Position numbers and translations under genes: made by a program. Shown in pieces: positions 1 through 12,663 of a stretch of 64,000 nucleotides of DNA. Under the pieces are notes generated by a model. It worked only from the letters and a program-made list of their open reading frames with translations. It ran no database searches and was not told where the DNA came from. The DNA is from Bullera alba. Its lineage: Eukaryota; Basidiomycota; Tremellomycetes; Tremellales; Bulleraceae. How positions within the stretch are numbered: the first letter of the stretch is position 1; every line of letters starts with the position of its first letter. The stretch lies in assembly GCA_001600095.1 (NCBI GenBank), contig BCIX01000001.1:124001-188000 (forward strand). The letters run 5' to 3'.

Positions 1-2126
1 TCACCGGCTCGTAGAGCATCATGGCGCAGACGTCGCAGTCTAGCAGGCCGAGAAGTTCTTTCTGGAATGGCCAGCTTGGCGATCCGCTCCTCGATTTGGC
101 AACTCGACCCAAGCTGTCCATGTGGCTTCGGGTGGCGGTCGGCGATCGAAGGTGATTGCGCCGCCGCTTGGAACCTTTCCTCGTCAATGGCGCAGGGGGC
201 GCTTCGTGCGAGAGCTCAGACACTCGAGTCTGTCCGGACGAACTCGCGTGGAGGGTTGGTCGATGGGTTGCTTCGGGACCGAAGCCTCCGAGTGCTGATA
301 GATCGCTGGTCAAAGTGGTGTGACTGGCGGCCCCGAGGTCGGCATCGTCATCTTGATCGGTTTCAGTCTCGATTCCAGTATCGTCTGTCTCGGTGGCGTC
401 GGTATTGTCACCTCTGTTGGATCCGACTTTAGTCACCTCGTCCTCTGCGGTCAGGCATGCTAGTTCGACAGTGACAATGTGCAGGATCTTGTCGACTGTA
501 ATGTCGAACAAGGGCGTCATGCCGTTTTCGTTGACTGGCGCTTCGGCGGAATAGGCCGGAGGAGCAGGCTGAGCAGGTGGGTAGTATGTCACTCCCGAGG
601 AGAGCGTTTCACCACGAGCCCTTGAGCTTGACGATTGACCAGGTCTGGAGGAAGACGATGACGACCAATCGGACATTTCCAGACTGCTCTGGACGTAGGG
701 CGAAGTGGAAGCTGAGGCGCTGTATCGCTTACACCCGGGGATCGGGCACATGACCCCTGCCCAGAGATTGAGCCGAAGCTGATGTTGTCGGGATTGAGCG
801 GCAAACACCTCGTGTTCTGGCATCGAAGGGTCGAGCTGAAGTGGCGCAGGCGAGGGAATGGTAATGTGCTCGGCGGAGAGGGTGTGACCGCAGGGCAGGG
901 TGATGGGATGGTGGAGAGAAGGTGTTCGTCCTTCCTCATGAGGACATAGAGCGCTGGAGAGGTCAGTCAAAATTCGCTTCATAGGCATCAGCAGTGACTC
1001 ACCACCCCAAGACACGTTTGAGCTTGTGGAGCATGTCTAGTTGTTGCTGCTTTGCTGACAGTATTGGCTTTGACGAAGCGGAAGGAACACCAAAGCCACC
1101 GATACCGTCACCACCTCGACCTTGGGCGAAATCGGGCACGGAACCAAGCATCGAATTGACTGTGGTGATTCCGAGATGTGACTGGTTTTGATGTTGTGAA
1201 CGATCGGCGCTGACACCTGAAGCGAGTCCGAGTCCGACTAGTCGTGGTGGTGGCGCTGGACCGGGCATGATATCCTGTATTCGAGGGGGATTGGCTCCAA
1301 CACCTGATGCCTGCTCAACAGTGACATCGGCAGCACCGATCGGGATACTTCGCACCAGTGATGACGAGCGGGACGGTTCAAACGATTTGACTCTTCGGGG
1401 TTTTGGTCGAAGTGGTTTCGAAGACGGTGTCGATAGCAAACCCGCTTTCTCTTGAGCCAGCCTCGTTTGACTGGTACTCGGACCTGGACCGGCACTTGCG
1501 GGTGAGATGACACCAACGCCGCCACCGCCATGTCGATCGTCATCGACATCGCTCCCGTGATCGTGATGATCATCGTCATTGTCCCGATCGTCATTATCCT
1601 CATCCTCCCTCGACGATCGTCTTCTCCTCCTTCTCCTTCGAGTAGTGCCCGAGCTCGATGCTCCTAGACCCTCGTCCTCTGACAACCATCTATTCCTCTC
1701 TTCCCGATCGGCAGTTGCGGCAGAACGGTGTCGATTGGCGACTGCCAGTGGGACATTCGAAGTCGGTCGCCATGTACGATGCATCGAGGTGTTGAAGCCG
1801 CTTGGCGAGGTGGGCGCAGTGGATGGATCGGCAGATCGGTTGGCGGAAGATGATGAAGATGATCTGTGACTTGGATCCGATGACGATGATATCCTCCTTG
1901 GAATTGGTGGCCTCGACATTGTCCCTGCTTCCTGAGGCCCTAGTCTCTGACTACTCGATGAAGCCATCTCAACTTGATAATGTGGATGTCTAGAGCTGCC
2001 CTCCGTGGCGATGTGAGAATTCAAACTTCTCGATCCCGACGACGGCGAGGCGGAATATGCTGGCGGTCGTAATGGCGGTAAGGCCGATCGGTGCGTTGGT
2101 AATGTAGGTGATACCGGCGCCGACAT
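1..2126 (-). CDS. RING-finger protein, LONRF-like (5' part, cut by window edge)
   Basis: The ATG is at 2126. Exon 1 runs 2126-1003, a 49-nt GTGAGT...CAG intron spans 1002-954, and exon 2 runs from 953 off the window edge. The first ~370 residues are low-complexity: Ser/Pro-rich, an eight-Arg run, then an Asp/His-rich stretch. The splice creates a CALC motif, followed by a PCGH motif and CPIPGC, a RING-like zinc ligand series. Just before the edge a second C-x2-C begins (CDVCAMMLYEP), like the start of a RING finger. Two RING modules after a disordered N-terminus resemble LON-substrate-binding/RING proteins, which are E3 ubiquitin ligases. The diagnostic LON domain would lie outside the window, so the family call is inference and the RING-type cysteines are what is seen. 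Confidence 0.6.
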
Positions 2127-3696
2127 CGTATCACCCTAGACTGGAGTGGATTCGTCCAATCGATGCTGTATGATGGTGGTGAGCAAGGGAGTAGTTGGCG
2201 ATGGTAATGGACAATCGATGACTGATGTTTGAATCCAAAACGCAAGGAAGCAGTCACTCCGGCTCCTGAAAGACTTGCTGATCGGGATCGACGGGGCGTG
2301 TCACTGGGTCTAGGGTACGATGTCTCGATTAAGGTTGTCTCGGTGCTGGATATCGGTACGTCTGGTCGTATCGGGAATATGCGATCGCTGGAATGGTAGC
2401 GCAATGGAGATGATCGATTGTGTCAAGTTGCCAGGCGTTGTTCAGGTTGCGGTCCGAGTTTACTCCTCCTTGCTTCGGCTTACTATCCCATGCAGTTTCT
2501 CCACCCAGATGACAGAGCGGGCAGACTGGGCCAGTGGTGATCGATTGCTGGAAGCAGTGTTGGCGCTTTGGATGTAAAGTTGTCTCGCCGCAAAACTCGT
2601 CAGGCGGTGGAGAGTGACGATCGGCTCTCGAGATCGGAGGCAGGCGCAACGCGGAGAGAGGAGCGCTCAATCGTAATCGTTTCGGCCTCTATTTGGAACT
2701 CGATTTCCGGCGGCGTCGCTGCTTTCGGACACCAACACTGTACTCTCGATCCTGGTTCACTGCTTATGCAGTGCGACTGCTGACGCGCTGACGGACGATG
2801 CGATGGACGTCCTCGTACCCAAGACTGCAGGCATCGGACATGACACTACACTCGAGTATTGCTTCGATTCGATGATGTTCCAGATACTCCGGGCGCTCTC
2901 AGGGTCCACAAGTTGTCAACTATGGCGGTTGTATTCGAAATTGGCGGCTCCTCTTCTGTTCCTGATTCACCCTTACGCTTTTCTGGGCAGGACATTAGTA
3001 TTGTCATCTCGGGCGTAACCTTGTTCTGTCAACCTATCCACATCCCATCCCATCCGATAGTCACTCGTAGACTCGTGCATGCTGGCCGTAGATCACTGCA
3101 AGCCATCACAACCCTCTCTGCGAGTATACAATGCATGCTACTAGGTGCCACAGCTCAGTATGCAGTCCTGATCGTAATGAGATCTCCGAGGCCGACATTA
3201 CAAAACCCTCCCCGATCAACCCCTCCACCTGATTAGAAACCCAGATTCGGCCACTGTCGTCATCGTCCGTGGCGGTGAGATCGGGGCGAAACGTCAATGC
3301 GAGTCGCACGCTCAGATCTTCTCCAAATCCTCTCAGATCCAGCATTCGACCCGTGCTCAGTGGCAGTGACCTCAATAGCCACCGAGCACCGGTCAGTGAC
3401 CATCACCAACCACGCTCCCGCGACTTCCTCGTCCACGCTTTGAGCATATGCACGGTGACATCCTACGAGCTACAAACACCACTCATCGCACACAGGGTCC
3501 GAGATGATCTAAATCCTGCCTATCCTGCGTTTCCGACTACCCACAACGACACTACGTATACGAGTATACAAGCCAGTCCGACTGATCGGTGTACCTGCCT
3601 CCTCCGTCTCCACTGACCTCTCCAGAAGCCGACAACACGGACCTCCACCTCCTTCCACCGGGAAAGAAGGCCGAGTACTGAGAACTCCCTCGACGT
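2127..3696. other. intergenic region, no gene seen
   Basis: This 1.57 kb gap lies between the start of the RING gene (2126, minus) and the stop of the GBD/FH3 gene (3697, minus). Open frames on both strands lack family features, consistent splice structure or codon bias. It should hold the promoter of the RING gene and the 3' UTR of the GBD/FH3 gene. The length fits a regulated promoter, but I identify no specific site. Confidence 0.5.
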
Positions 3697-6344
3697 TCAA
3701 CCCTGCAGGTCGAACGCTCCTCGTCTCCCCGCGCCAACAGTGGGCACGGGCATAGGCAGCCAAGCGCTTCCAACACCGTTAGGCCCTTTGAGCCTGACAG
3801 CCTCGGGAGGCGGTCCGATCAATTTGTCTATCAGGTGAGGGAGCTTGTTCTTCGGCGAGGCGGAGCGCAATAGGGCGACATATCGCGCTAGCTCGAGGTG
3901 CAAGGTGGGGTAGTATGCAGTAGATGCCTTCCTCATGGTCTAATGGGAGCGTTAGCTTGAGTTCGAACCGGCTCTTGGCGATATATCACGAAAGATAGAT
4001 GACTGATCGATGATCGTGACACTGATGGGTGGGACGGTGCAGATGAGGTTGTTTCACGAGGCAAGAGAAGTCCGACACTCACCACTAGTATCCGGTCCAT
4101 GCCCGAGGACAACAACTCTCCATGCAGAATGACAGCCTTCTTCATATCCTCCTTTGCCGTCCTGGCACATAGCGCATTCAACAGCTTGAAATGCGTTGTC
4201 TACAACCACAAGACGTCAGCTTGGTTCCGATGGATGAAAGGGCTAGCTCACAGCATAGTTCATTGCTTCAAACTCCACTCCTCCGGTAGCGCCTCCGGGA
4301 GCGACGGGCCTTTCGACGAGATTGTGATCGACCTGTTCCACATCCCAGAGCGAGTTTGACGCATGACACATGATCCTGAGAGAGTATCAGCGGTTAGTAT
4401 CTCATATGTATGATGTCCACTGACCAGAAGTAATCCCGGCATATATCGCTCAATTCCTGTACCCAAGCTCTAAACACCCTCGGACGATGGCTCTGCGTGA
4501 TGAACTCGTGTTGCTCGTCCCGAGGGTCTGGTATTTCCGGCAACACCAGTTCTCGCACTAGAGCTGGAATGTCGATGAACGGGAGGGGAGGAGTGTCGAA
4601 CCGAACGGAGCTGGGTCGAGTTGGCGTTTGAGCCGCAGCCGTGCTGGAGGGATAGAGCTCGAACAGGAATAGCCATAACTCGATGATGATCTGTCGGGTG
4701 GGTAAATCGCCCGGCTTCTTCTCCGAGAAGAGTAGACCGGATAGCGCTTTGAATGGTTTCGGACAGCACGTCCTCAGAGCGTCTTTGCCCACCTGCTCAA
4801 GAGCGTCAGTATCACGGAAACCTTGAGTACAGAGCCTAGAACTTACCTCTGATGTCGAGAGTGCCTTGACACACCGCAATAGCTCGTACAGCATTTGATC
4901 GTCATGTTGCTCTTCCCTCCATTCCACCTCCAGCAGATCAGTCAATCTAGCCAATATCAACTCGTAACCCCCTTGCTCCAAGAACGCGCCAACCCAAATC
5001 GTCGACTCGTGCCTCAATAGCATTCTCAACTTCTTGCACCTCGCGACGTCCATATGCAGATCAGTTCCCTTGTGACTCCTGAGCCAGTGAATCAAAGCGT
5101 CCGGCTGTTCCGGCATGGATATCCCAAGACCCTTGCCACTAGATCGGCCATATGACGGGATGCTCCCACTGGACGAAGAGGGTCCGAAGACACTCATGGA
5201 CATTGGTCGGGGGCCAGTACTGTGTCGAGAGGTCGTAGCAGGTCTGGAATGCGCCGACATGTCCATTGATTGTCTGTACTGCGGGACTGGACCCTGGAAC
5301 GGGTTTTGCTGCATGTTGGGATTCGGAGATGACAGGGGTGAGGCGACAATGACGAACGAATCACCCTCGACGGAGTACGTCTTGCCAACCTGAGGGCTGG
5401 AGCCGGGGGAGCCCAGACTGCCGGAAGACTTGGCTTTGCGGAGCAAAGGGGTGGACAGTCGTTTCTTGACTTTGGGCCTCTCTTGCATCGTCGACGGCAT
5501 GGGAAGACCGAGAGCGGAGAGGATAGTCTGGTTGGAGTTGAGGGACGAAGTGAGGATCGATGTCTTGACGTCGGTGGACACAACGCTAAACTTCTCTCTC
5601 ACAGAGGCAGGCACCTGCAGCGAGTCCTGCAGGAAGTCCAATCGTTAGCAAGTTCACAGTCGATACACACATTCCATTACTCACCAGCAGATCGTCAAAT
5701 TGCTGCTCGATTGGATCCCTGAGCGACATTGCCGACATGTGCGGCACATAGTTCTCCTTTGGCGTGATGAGATCCGGCTCTCGTGGGGACGTCACGCTAT
5801 CATCCCCCCAGACTAGATTGGCACTGGGATGCCTGCCAGTGGGGGCCGGTGCTCTTCCGGTGGTCATTCCTCTGGGCTGTTGTCCTTGTTGGCTATACTG
5901 GCTCTGGTGGGCAGGTCGAGCTTGTTGCGGTGGACCCATCTTCGTATGGGCTTTGCCAAACATTTCGCCAGGTTTCTGCGATGAGCGGTTTAATCTATCC
6001 TCAGCAGAGGTCGACGAGAGGGTTGGCGAAGGCCTAGATGATACCGAGCCGGAGGGTCGGGATCGAGGCAGGGAGTTGCCGGTATGGCCGTGGTGATTCT
6101 GGGTTGTAGAGTTGGACTGATGATGCCTGATCGAGGAGTACTGCTTCGACTGGTTTTGTTGGCCTTGAGACTGAGCGGGAAGAGGTGAGTGCGCCCGCTG
6201 CTGGGAGACGTAGTTGGAAGCACCTTTGATTGGCACTCCTGGAGGAGGCATCGGTAGCGATTTGCCAGTAGCGCCCGAAGGTCGACGAGTTTGATCGGGA
6301 AGCTGTTGACCTCGAGGCGGTCTCGACGTCGGTTGAGATTGCAT
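3697..6344 (-). CDS. Diaphanous-type GTPase-binding (GBD/FH3) protein without formin FH1/FH2
   Basis: Six exons (6344-5685, 5626-4847, 4792-4425, 4375-4252, 4199-4083, 3939-3697) give 763 residues. Introns are 58, 54, 49, 52 and 143 nt. Residues 1-200 are disordered and Gln/Ser/Pro-rich. From about residue 345 a helical region matches the formin GBD/FH3 armadillo module: the stretch containing DALIHWLRSH, then a helix with LLRHESTIWVGAFLEQGG, then ELLRCVKALSTSE and LWLFLFELYP. Such modules bind Rho-family GTPases and help place formins in polarity and cytokinesis. The protein ends soon after this region (about 100 residues past its last clear helix), with no poly-Pro FH1 or actin-nucleating FH2. 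It may therefore be a stand-alone Rho-GTPase adaptor. It diverges from SF3A1. Confidence 0.78.
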
Positions 6345-6730
6345 GGTGAGCAGCTTTAATCCAAGTGAGGTATGCTTGGCTCTGGGCTCTGGCGATTGCG
6401 TTGTCTCCGTCGCTCTGCCTGGGTTGAGCGATAGGATGGATGCTCTATCGACCTGCAGGTTGAAATGGCTTTGTTTTGACTTTGCCCATTCGGTGGGTCA
6501 GTGGGCAATGATAACGTAATCATTGCTATGCGGGAAATCAGTCGCGTGTTTGCCACCCACCCAGTGAGTTATTGCCGGATAACGCCGAAGAAAGGTGCGG
6601 GTGGCACCGCTTCTTACCTGTTGCTCTCCTCGCTCGCTCGCTCTCTGCCTGCATTCCGGACATTCTTTGCAGTACTGATCGGGAGTTGTAGCTCAAACTT
6701 CCACTCGGCCAATCCAGCCCACCTCGCCCG
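6345..6730. promoter_or_regulatory. divergent promoter, GBD/FH3 gene and SF3A1
   Basis: These 386 bp separate two genes starting in opposite directions at 6344 (minus) and 6731 (plus). They must contain both core promoters and both 5' UTRs. The SF3A1-proximal part (about 6610-6725) is pyrimidine-rich, as is common in basidiomycete leaders. I see no clear TATA box. Confidence 0.55.
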
Positions 6731-9318
6731 ATGTCGTTCTTGCCAAAGCCAGTGAACAGCTACGCTGGGGAAGATGAGCTGAGGAAATTGAACGGCGCAG
6801 CCGCCGTCAACGGCAACGGCAACGGAGAGGTCAACGGAGAAGAGGAGGATGAAGGGGAGTACAGACCGCCAAGGGCGAGTGACAAGTACAAAGTCGGCAT
6901 CATCTACCCTCCCAAGGAGATCAGGAGTGGGTGACTTATCTGTTCCCTGCCCTATGCTGATGGCGTTTGGTAGCCATTGTGGACAAGACGGCGGCTCATA
7001 TTGCCAAATCGCCCACGCCCGACTTGCTCGAAGGCAAGATCCGAGAACATCAAAAGTCGGACCCCAAGTTTGCCTTTTTGAACGATGAGGATCCGTACCA
7101 CCAGTACTACCGATACATGATTGAGAAGACGAGAGAGGATGCGGAGGATCTGGCCAAGAACGGCGGTGTCGCCAGCACACCCGCCCCGGCACCTCAGAAG
7201 GAGAAGAAGGATGAGGTGAATGCCTATGAGCCAAAGCCGCTCGAATTCATGGTCGACCTTCCCGGTGTCACTGCAATGGATTTGTGAGTCGATCGTTCCT
7301 TTCTTGAGCTGTCTGAAACCCTTGAACAAGGCCTGGTATCGCTCAGGGACAAAGTGTTGACAATCGCTTAGGGACATTCTTCGTCTCACTGCTCTCTTCC
7401 ACGCTCGAAGAGGTAGATCCTTCCTGTCCTCGCTGTCAACGCGGGAAGGACGAAACTACCAGTTCGACTTTCTCCGTCCGACACACTCTCTCTTTGGCTA
7501 CTACAACCGAATGGTCGAATCGTATCAGAAGATCATGCAGCCGCCTCCAGGTCAGATCGAGTCGCTGGTCAAGGAGGCTTCTGATCCGAATGCCAAGTGG
7601 ACCGCCTTGGAGGAAGGCAAGAACCGATCGGAATGGGAGCGGGGCAAGAGAAAGCGACAGGACGCTCAGGCCAAAGAGAAGGAAGAAGAGGCTACCGCAA
7701 TGGCCGCTATCGATTGGCAGGACTTTGTCGTCGTCGAGACGATAGAGTTCACTCAGAACGACATGGAGCTCGAACTGCCTCCACCAACCTCGGTGGAGAA
7801 GTTGAAGAGCATGAGCATGGCCGAGAAGAGAATGGCTAGTATGGTCATGGAGGAGACTGGTGCAGGACCCACGGGTGGAGAGGCTGCTGCTGGACAAGCA
7901 GACGAAGTTGAAATGGATGAGGAAGAGGACGAGGAGGATGAAGAGGCGAGATTGCAGAGGATCAAGGCAGAGCAGGAACAAGCTCGGGCCAAGGAGATTC
8001 AGCGGGCGGCCATGGAGCAGAGAGGTATGAAGATCAAGAAGGATTACGTGCCAAAGGGTAAGCTAAATGACGGGAGTACGGTGGAGCCTCACTGACCTGT
8101 CTTTCAGGTATCCAGCGTGGCGCAAACACTGCGACGCAAAAGTGCCCTTACTGTGGACAGTCGATCCCGGAGAACGAGTTGTCGGAACACATCAGGATCG
8201 AACTACTCGATCCAAAGTGGAAAGAGCAGAAACGACAGCTCGACCTCCGACGGACCCAGGCCCAGCAGTTGCAACAAGGTGCCGATATCTCTGCCTCGTT
8301 GCGAAATCTCGCAGAAGCCCGTACCGACATCTTCGGCGACGAAGCCGATGAAGAGACGAGGAAGAAGAGGGAAGAGGAGGAGCTGAAGAAGCGAAGGGAG
8401 AGGGAGAAGATAGTCTGGGACGGACACACGTCTACGGCGGCCAAAGTGTCGGATACGTTCCAAAAGACGTTCAGTGTCGAGGATCAGATCAAGAACATCC
8501 ACTCGCGTATCGGTGTCGGGTAAGTCCAGTGTATCTCTTCTCCAGTCCGCTTCATGCCTGTATGATGCCGAGGACTTTCTTGCTGATTGACTGTGTCTAG
8601 CTCCGATGCGATACCAGCGAATGCTCCTGGACCGCAGCTTGGTGCCAATGCCCCCGCCTCTTTGGTCAGCAGAGCCAACCTCCCCCCGGCGCTCGCAGCC
8701 AGTCTGCCCTCTTCCAACGGAGGCACAACTTACTCTGGGGCCACCATCACCGCCGCTCCCACTGGACCCAGCAGCCGGGAGTATATCACCTCCGGAGCCC
8801 CTACTTACATCTCCTCCCCTATGCCTCCTTCAGGTGCCTCTGGTCCTTCGGTCCACCCCTCTCGAGCCGCTCAAATGACTGGACCGCCACCTTCCCTCGC
8901 TGGCCAGACCCACCCCCGAGACGAGGACGAGTACCCGCCCCAAAGTGCCCAGCCGCAAAACGGCCAGCCGGTCTTCAAACGACCTAGAATTGAGAAATTG
9001 CCCTATGGCCAATTGTACAATGAGAGCGATTGGATCAACCTCCATCCAGAGCCGATCACCCTCGCTGTACAATTACCCGTCATGCCCGACAAGCCAGAGT
9101 GGAAGATGGACGGCAGTGTGATTTCGATCGAGGACCTGCCGGTCGCTACGCTATTCTCGACTCTGAGACAGAGGATCAAGAGGGCGGTCGATGCGGATCT
9201 GCCGATATCGAGGATAAAGCTGGATTATAATGGCAAGACGATGAACAACAAGGCGACCATGGCGAGTGTCAATCTGGACGACGGGGAGATGATCGTCATG
9301 TCCATTAGGGCGAAGTAG
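6731..9318 (+). CDS. PRP21: splicing factor 3A subunit 1 (SF3A1/Prp21)
   Basis: Five exons (6731-6926, 6974-7283, 7372-8057, 8108-8519, 8601-9318) give 773 residues. Two SURP modules are visible. The first is around residues 63-105, starting at the exon 1-2 junction (IRTIVDKTA) and holding FAFLNDEDPYHQYY. The second is around residues 165-215 (DILRLTALFHARRGR, then YQFDFLRPTHSLF). The mid-region is acidic and charged. A KCPYCGQSIP segment with a following EHIRIELLDPKW is characteristic of SF3A1. The last ~65 residues form a ubiquitin-like fold ending in MSIRAK. In the family, SF3A1 is part of the U2 snRNP SF3A complex and contacts U1 stem-loop 4 through the C-terminal domain. Length and domain order match orthologues. 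Confidence 0.95.
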
Positions 9319-10311
9319 GCGGAGTGAGAGGGGTAGTTGCAGGTGAAAATCCACAGGACATCATTGTACTTGTATAATCTTCGAGTCTGTGCCGATGGCG
9401 ACGACTCATCATGCAGACGACGTCGAGAGCGATTTAGCGATTTGAGCATGTCGAAGATCGAGACTCCTGTTCTGGTCATCTCCAAGTCTTTTCAGAAAGT
9501 CATCGATGGAGAGGTGAGTGATCCGGATCGACTCGGTGACTATCAGGTGACTCCTATCCGTGAACCACATAGCCGATGCACGCATATCGGGGAGGATGAG
9601 ATCCTACTCGTCATCAACGGCTACCAAGGTCTTGCTTGGGCTCTGCGTGCAGATACCGATACCGAGACAGCTGACAAGCTGCTCATCTGACACGTGAGCG
9701 GGAAGGCTAGATGCTCCGAACATTGGCGATAGTCGCAGTTCCGGTCACTGAGTATATCGCCTCGACTCGGTCTCATGTATTGCATTTGTTCGTCTGACTA
9801 CTATCGCATCCTTGATTGCGCCTATGAACCGCTACAACGATAATGTTCCTTGACTAAAAATCCGGACTGGGCTGGTCGCTTGGGGGAGTGATCGTGATCT
9901 GGCGTGGGGATGAGGGTCGCGATGAACGTGACGGACGTAGGTCATGGGCGGAAGGACGGAGAGGGAGTCGTCGTGATGGTCGGGTCGTGATGAGTCGTCG
10001 AATGGAAGCAGTGTGATTGAGACTGAGACGAGTCATGAGTCGAGGTTTCGAGAAGGCATGGGATCGTGGACTGATGATATATGATTTGTCGACAAATCGG
10101 CAATTGGACGAGTAGGTCCCGTATACTCAAGGAAAAGAGGTGGTAGGGAGTGAACAATGTGACAAGGTGTGAGCCAAGTCGACATCTATGTGGGAGAGCA
10201 GGATGTAACCAATAGTCGATGGGAACCATCCTAGTCGCAATTGTAGCCTCGTGGAAGAGTTGACAAAGTGCCGAGTCGAAGGATTGGATCGCTGGTTCGG
10301 GAGGAATATGA
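9319..10311. other. convergent intergenic region, no gene seen
   Basis: About 1 kb separates the stop of SF3A1 (9318) from the stop of the GATA factor (10312). A possible 80-codon ORF starting with ATG at 9449 (plus) has no recognisable domain and no conserved-looking features. I treat the region as 3' UTRs and spacer. Confidence 0.5.
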
Positions 10312-12663
10312 CTACTCTGGTGAATCATCCAGAACCTGATGGATATTCGCCTCAGAGTGTCGCCTCTGACTATGATTCCAAAGCGAGAGGGCGGGTTGCA
10401 ATCCCGCACTCATAGGAGCGGAGAGGACACCACCTTTCGCCTTGGCCCTTGACGATGTACTGTAGCTGGCCGTTCGACGAGCGTTGTAGGCTTGGGCATA
10501 AGGCGAGTCTGAACCCCTCTCTCGCGTAGAAGTTGCCGATACCGCTCGACCCAGGCCGGTGAATTGGTTGGGGTGTCCCGGGTGGTATTGATCCTGACTG
10601 GTCATGACGTTGTGGCCTAATGAAGAGGTAGGGTACCCGTCCATGTCGGACTGACGCCGACGATCTTGCACCGTGCTAGTGGACAACGAGGACGAGGAAT
10701 GACCGTGTTGAAAGTGGACAGAGCGGTGAGAGTCTTGATCCTCGGATAGGGGCGGAGGAGCAGATACAGCGCCTGTATGCCCAGTCGACGGACTGCCGTA
10801 GGGGAACCCGAACCCAGCGCTCAGAGGCGTCATCGAGGCCACCGTGGAGTCTGATATGAGGTCAGCTAACAACCTTACGAAAAGAATAGCTGTGTGCAAT
10901 ACTCACATGGACTACCGATAGACGACATTGTGTCGGCTCGGAGGTCGAGCTGAGCCGGGGGAGGTGCTCGATTGCCTCGGTTGTACGGAGCAGGGGGTCG
11001 TCGTAGTTTGAGATCGTCGTTCTGTCGTGGTCGAGATCGATTATGGGTACGCTCGAAGATACCGCATTCTGGAAAAAAGGGTCAGCTCTGAACGACAATT
11101 TCGATCGTGGAGCTGAAGGTGGTATGATTATAGAGTGCATTGCCTCAAACTCACTGTTGCAGAGCTGAGTATAGTCAGCATCGTTCTAAGTAGTCTATAG
11201 CCTGAGCCGACTCACAATCTTTCCAAGGTGCAACAGCGACTTCCGCCAACTAGGCGGCTTCTTCGCTTGACAGTTGTAGCACATCCTCTTCAACTAAACG
11301 TTGTGTCAGCTGACAAAACGGTCACGACGTCGTTCCTAGCTGATAACCCACCTCTCTGGTCTGTTTGACCTCTGCGTCTGTTGTATAGAACATTTCGCCA
11401 TCTTGAACCGGTGGACTAGGCGGCATCTCTTGAGCATAGATGACATCGTCGTCGGATTTGCCGGATCCACTACCTGCAGAGGAAGCAGGGCTGACTGGTG
11501 CTTTGGCATTCTTGCCAACTTCCTCATGCTCCTCGTCCTGATCATGATCGTGATCGTGGTCGTCTCCGTGGTCATCGACCCTATCGCCTACACTCTGACT
11601 CGAGGCTCTGCGGTCCATGAGCCTCTCCTCGTGATGGGCAGCAGCACCAGAGAGTAGTGATCCTGAGATGGTGCTTCCCCTCCCTCGTTCGTCGTTGTTC
11701 CCCTGCCATGACTGGAAGGTGGCTGGGGGAATGGTGCCGTACGGGTAGGCCGGGGTAGGAGCCTGGTGAGGTGGGTATACCTGACCATTGGACATATGTG
11801 CAGTTGGATCAGGCGAAGAGGCGTACGAGGGCTGAGGGTGAGCAATGTAGTAGACCGGATAGCTGTGGGTCGCGGGGTTGGAATACCCATGATTGTGCTT
11901 GTAAACTGGTGGGTATGGCGAGTGGTAGTGGTTGTTGGCGTAGGTATGGACCGTGTGGGGGTTGGTGGAATAGAGGTATTGGATACCTGTACCAGTTGGG
12001 TTGGCAGACGTCGGTTCGTGGGTACGCAACGGAGGAAGCATGTTGCTATGAGGGCGAGAGAGGAGGGGTCTGGGAGAAACATCAGCAAAGTCCTTTCAAG
12101 GTCAGGTCGGACGACTGATGACTTACAGATCGAATAGGTCCTCTTTAGGCCAAGAATCGAGAGGAGGGAGGGTACTGCTCTGTGTGTTGCCGTTCGAGGC
12201 AGTGCTTCGCCTATTGCCACCAGTGTCAGTATGCACTCTGCGATATTCTCGGAAGGGTGTGACGGGAGAGTCGAGGAAGCGTGACATCCTATTGCTGAGC
12301 CGATACTCACTCTTGAGATACTCCACCGGTATGTAGCTCTCCGCCTAGGTTGAACGGCGCAGGGTGGTGCAAAAGCCCTCTTGGCTCTGTCGGACTCATC
12401 GACGAGTCCGGTTCCAACAGCTCTTTGAGCGAGTTGTGAAAGTCGGGGAAGAGTGGTTTACCCGTGGTCGGAGTGATGGGCTCGGTGGCGGACGGGGTCA
12501 GAGGGATCTGCAGAGACACAGATGTCGCTGATGCTGACTCTGAAGTCGTGGCTGTTGTCGAGCCGAGTTTAAAGGTTGGGTGTGGGTGAGAACGACGAGG
12601 GAAGGCGTCTGGGGGTGTCTCGGGAGGTGTGGTGACTGAGAAGAAGCTGGGTGGGCTGAACAT
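10312..12663 (-). CDS. GATA-type zinc-finger transcription factor with a 10-nt microexon
   Basis: Seven exons (12663-12311, 12210-12127, 12069-11352, 11293-11216, 11164-11155, 11068-10907, 10850-10312) encode 647 residues. The zinc finger is assembled from exons 4-6: CYNCQAKKPPSWRKS, a short loop, then CNKCGIFERTHNRSRP. The second zinc knuckle is completed by the 10-nt exon 5 (11164-11155). The Cys spacing is C-x2-C-x19-C-x2-C. The N-terminal half is Pro/Ser/Tyr-rich with an Asp/His run near residues 310-325. The C-terminus is Ser-rich. The finger with flanking basic residues predicts DNA binding at GATA-like sites in the nucleus. I chose the ATG at 12663 because it is the first ATG after a pyrimidine-rich leader. 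The frame stays open upstream to a stop near 12780 without an ATG, so a spliced upstream start is possible. Target genes cannot be named. Confidence 0.85.

Noticed and set aside
2859..3236. Plus-strand ORF in the 2.1-3.7 kb gap
   Set aside because: No domain, no promoter-like context and composition unlike neighbouring coding DNA.
3950..3990. TTCGAA-containing sequence as a tRNA T-arm
   Set aside because: The flanks do not pair into a T-stem and no cloverleaf forms; it lies inside an intron of the GBD/FH3 gene.
9337..9690. 117-codon frame after SF3A1 as a gene
   Set aside because: It starts with a non-ATG codon; the first ATG (9449) leaves 80 residues with no domain, and it lies in a convergent 3' region.
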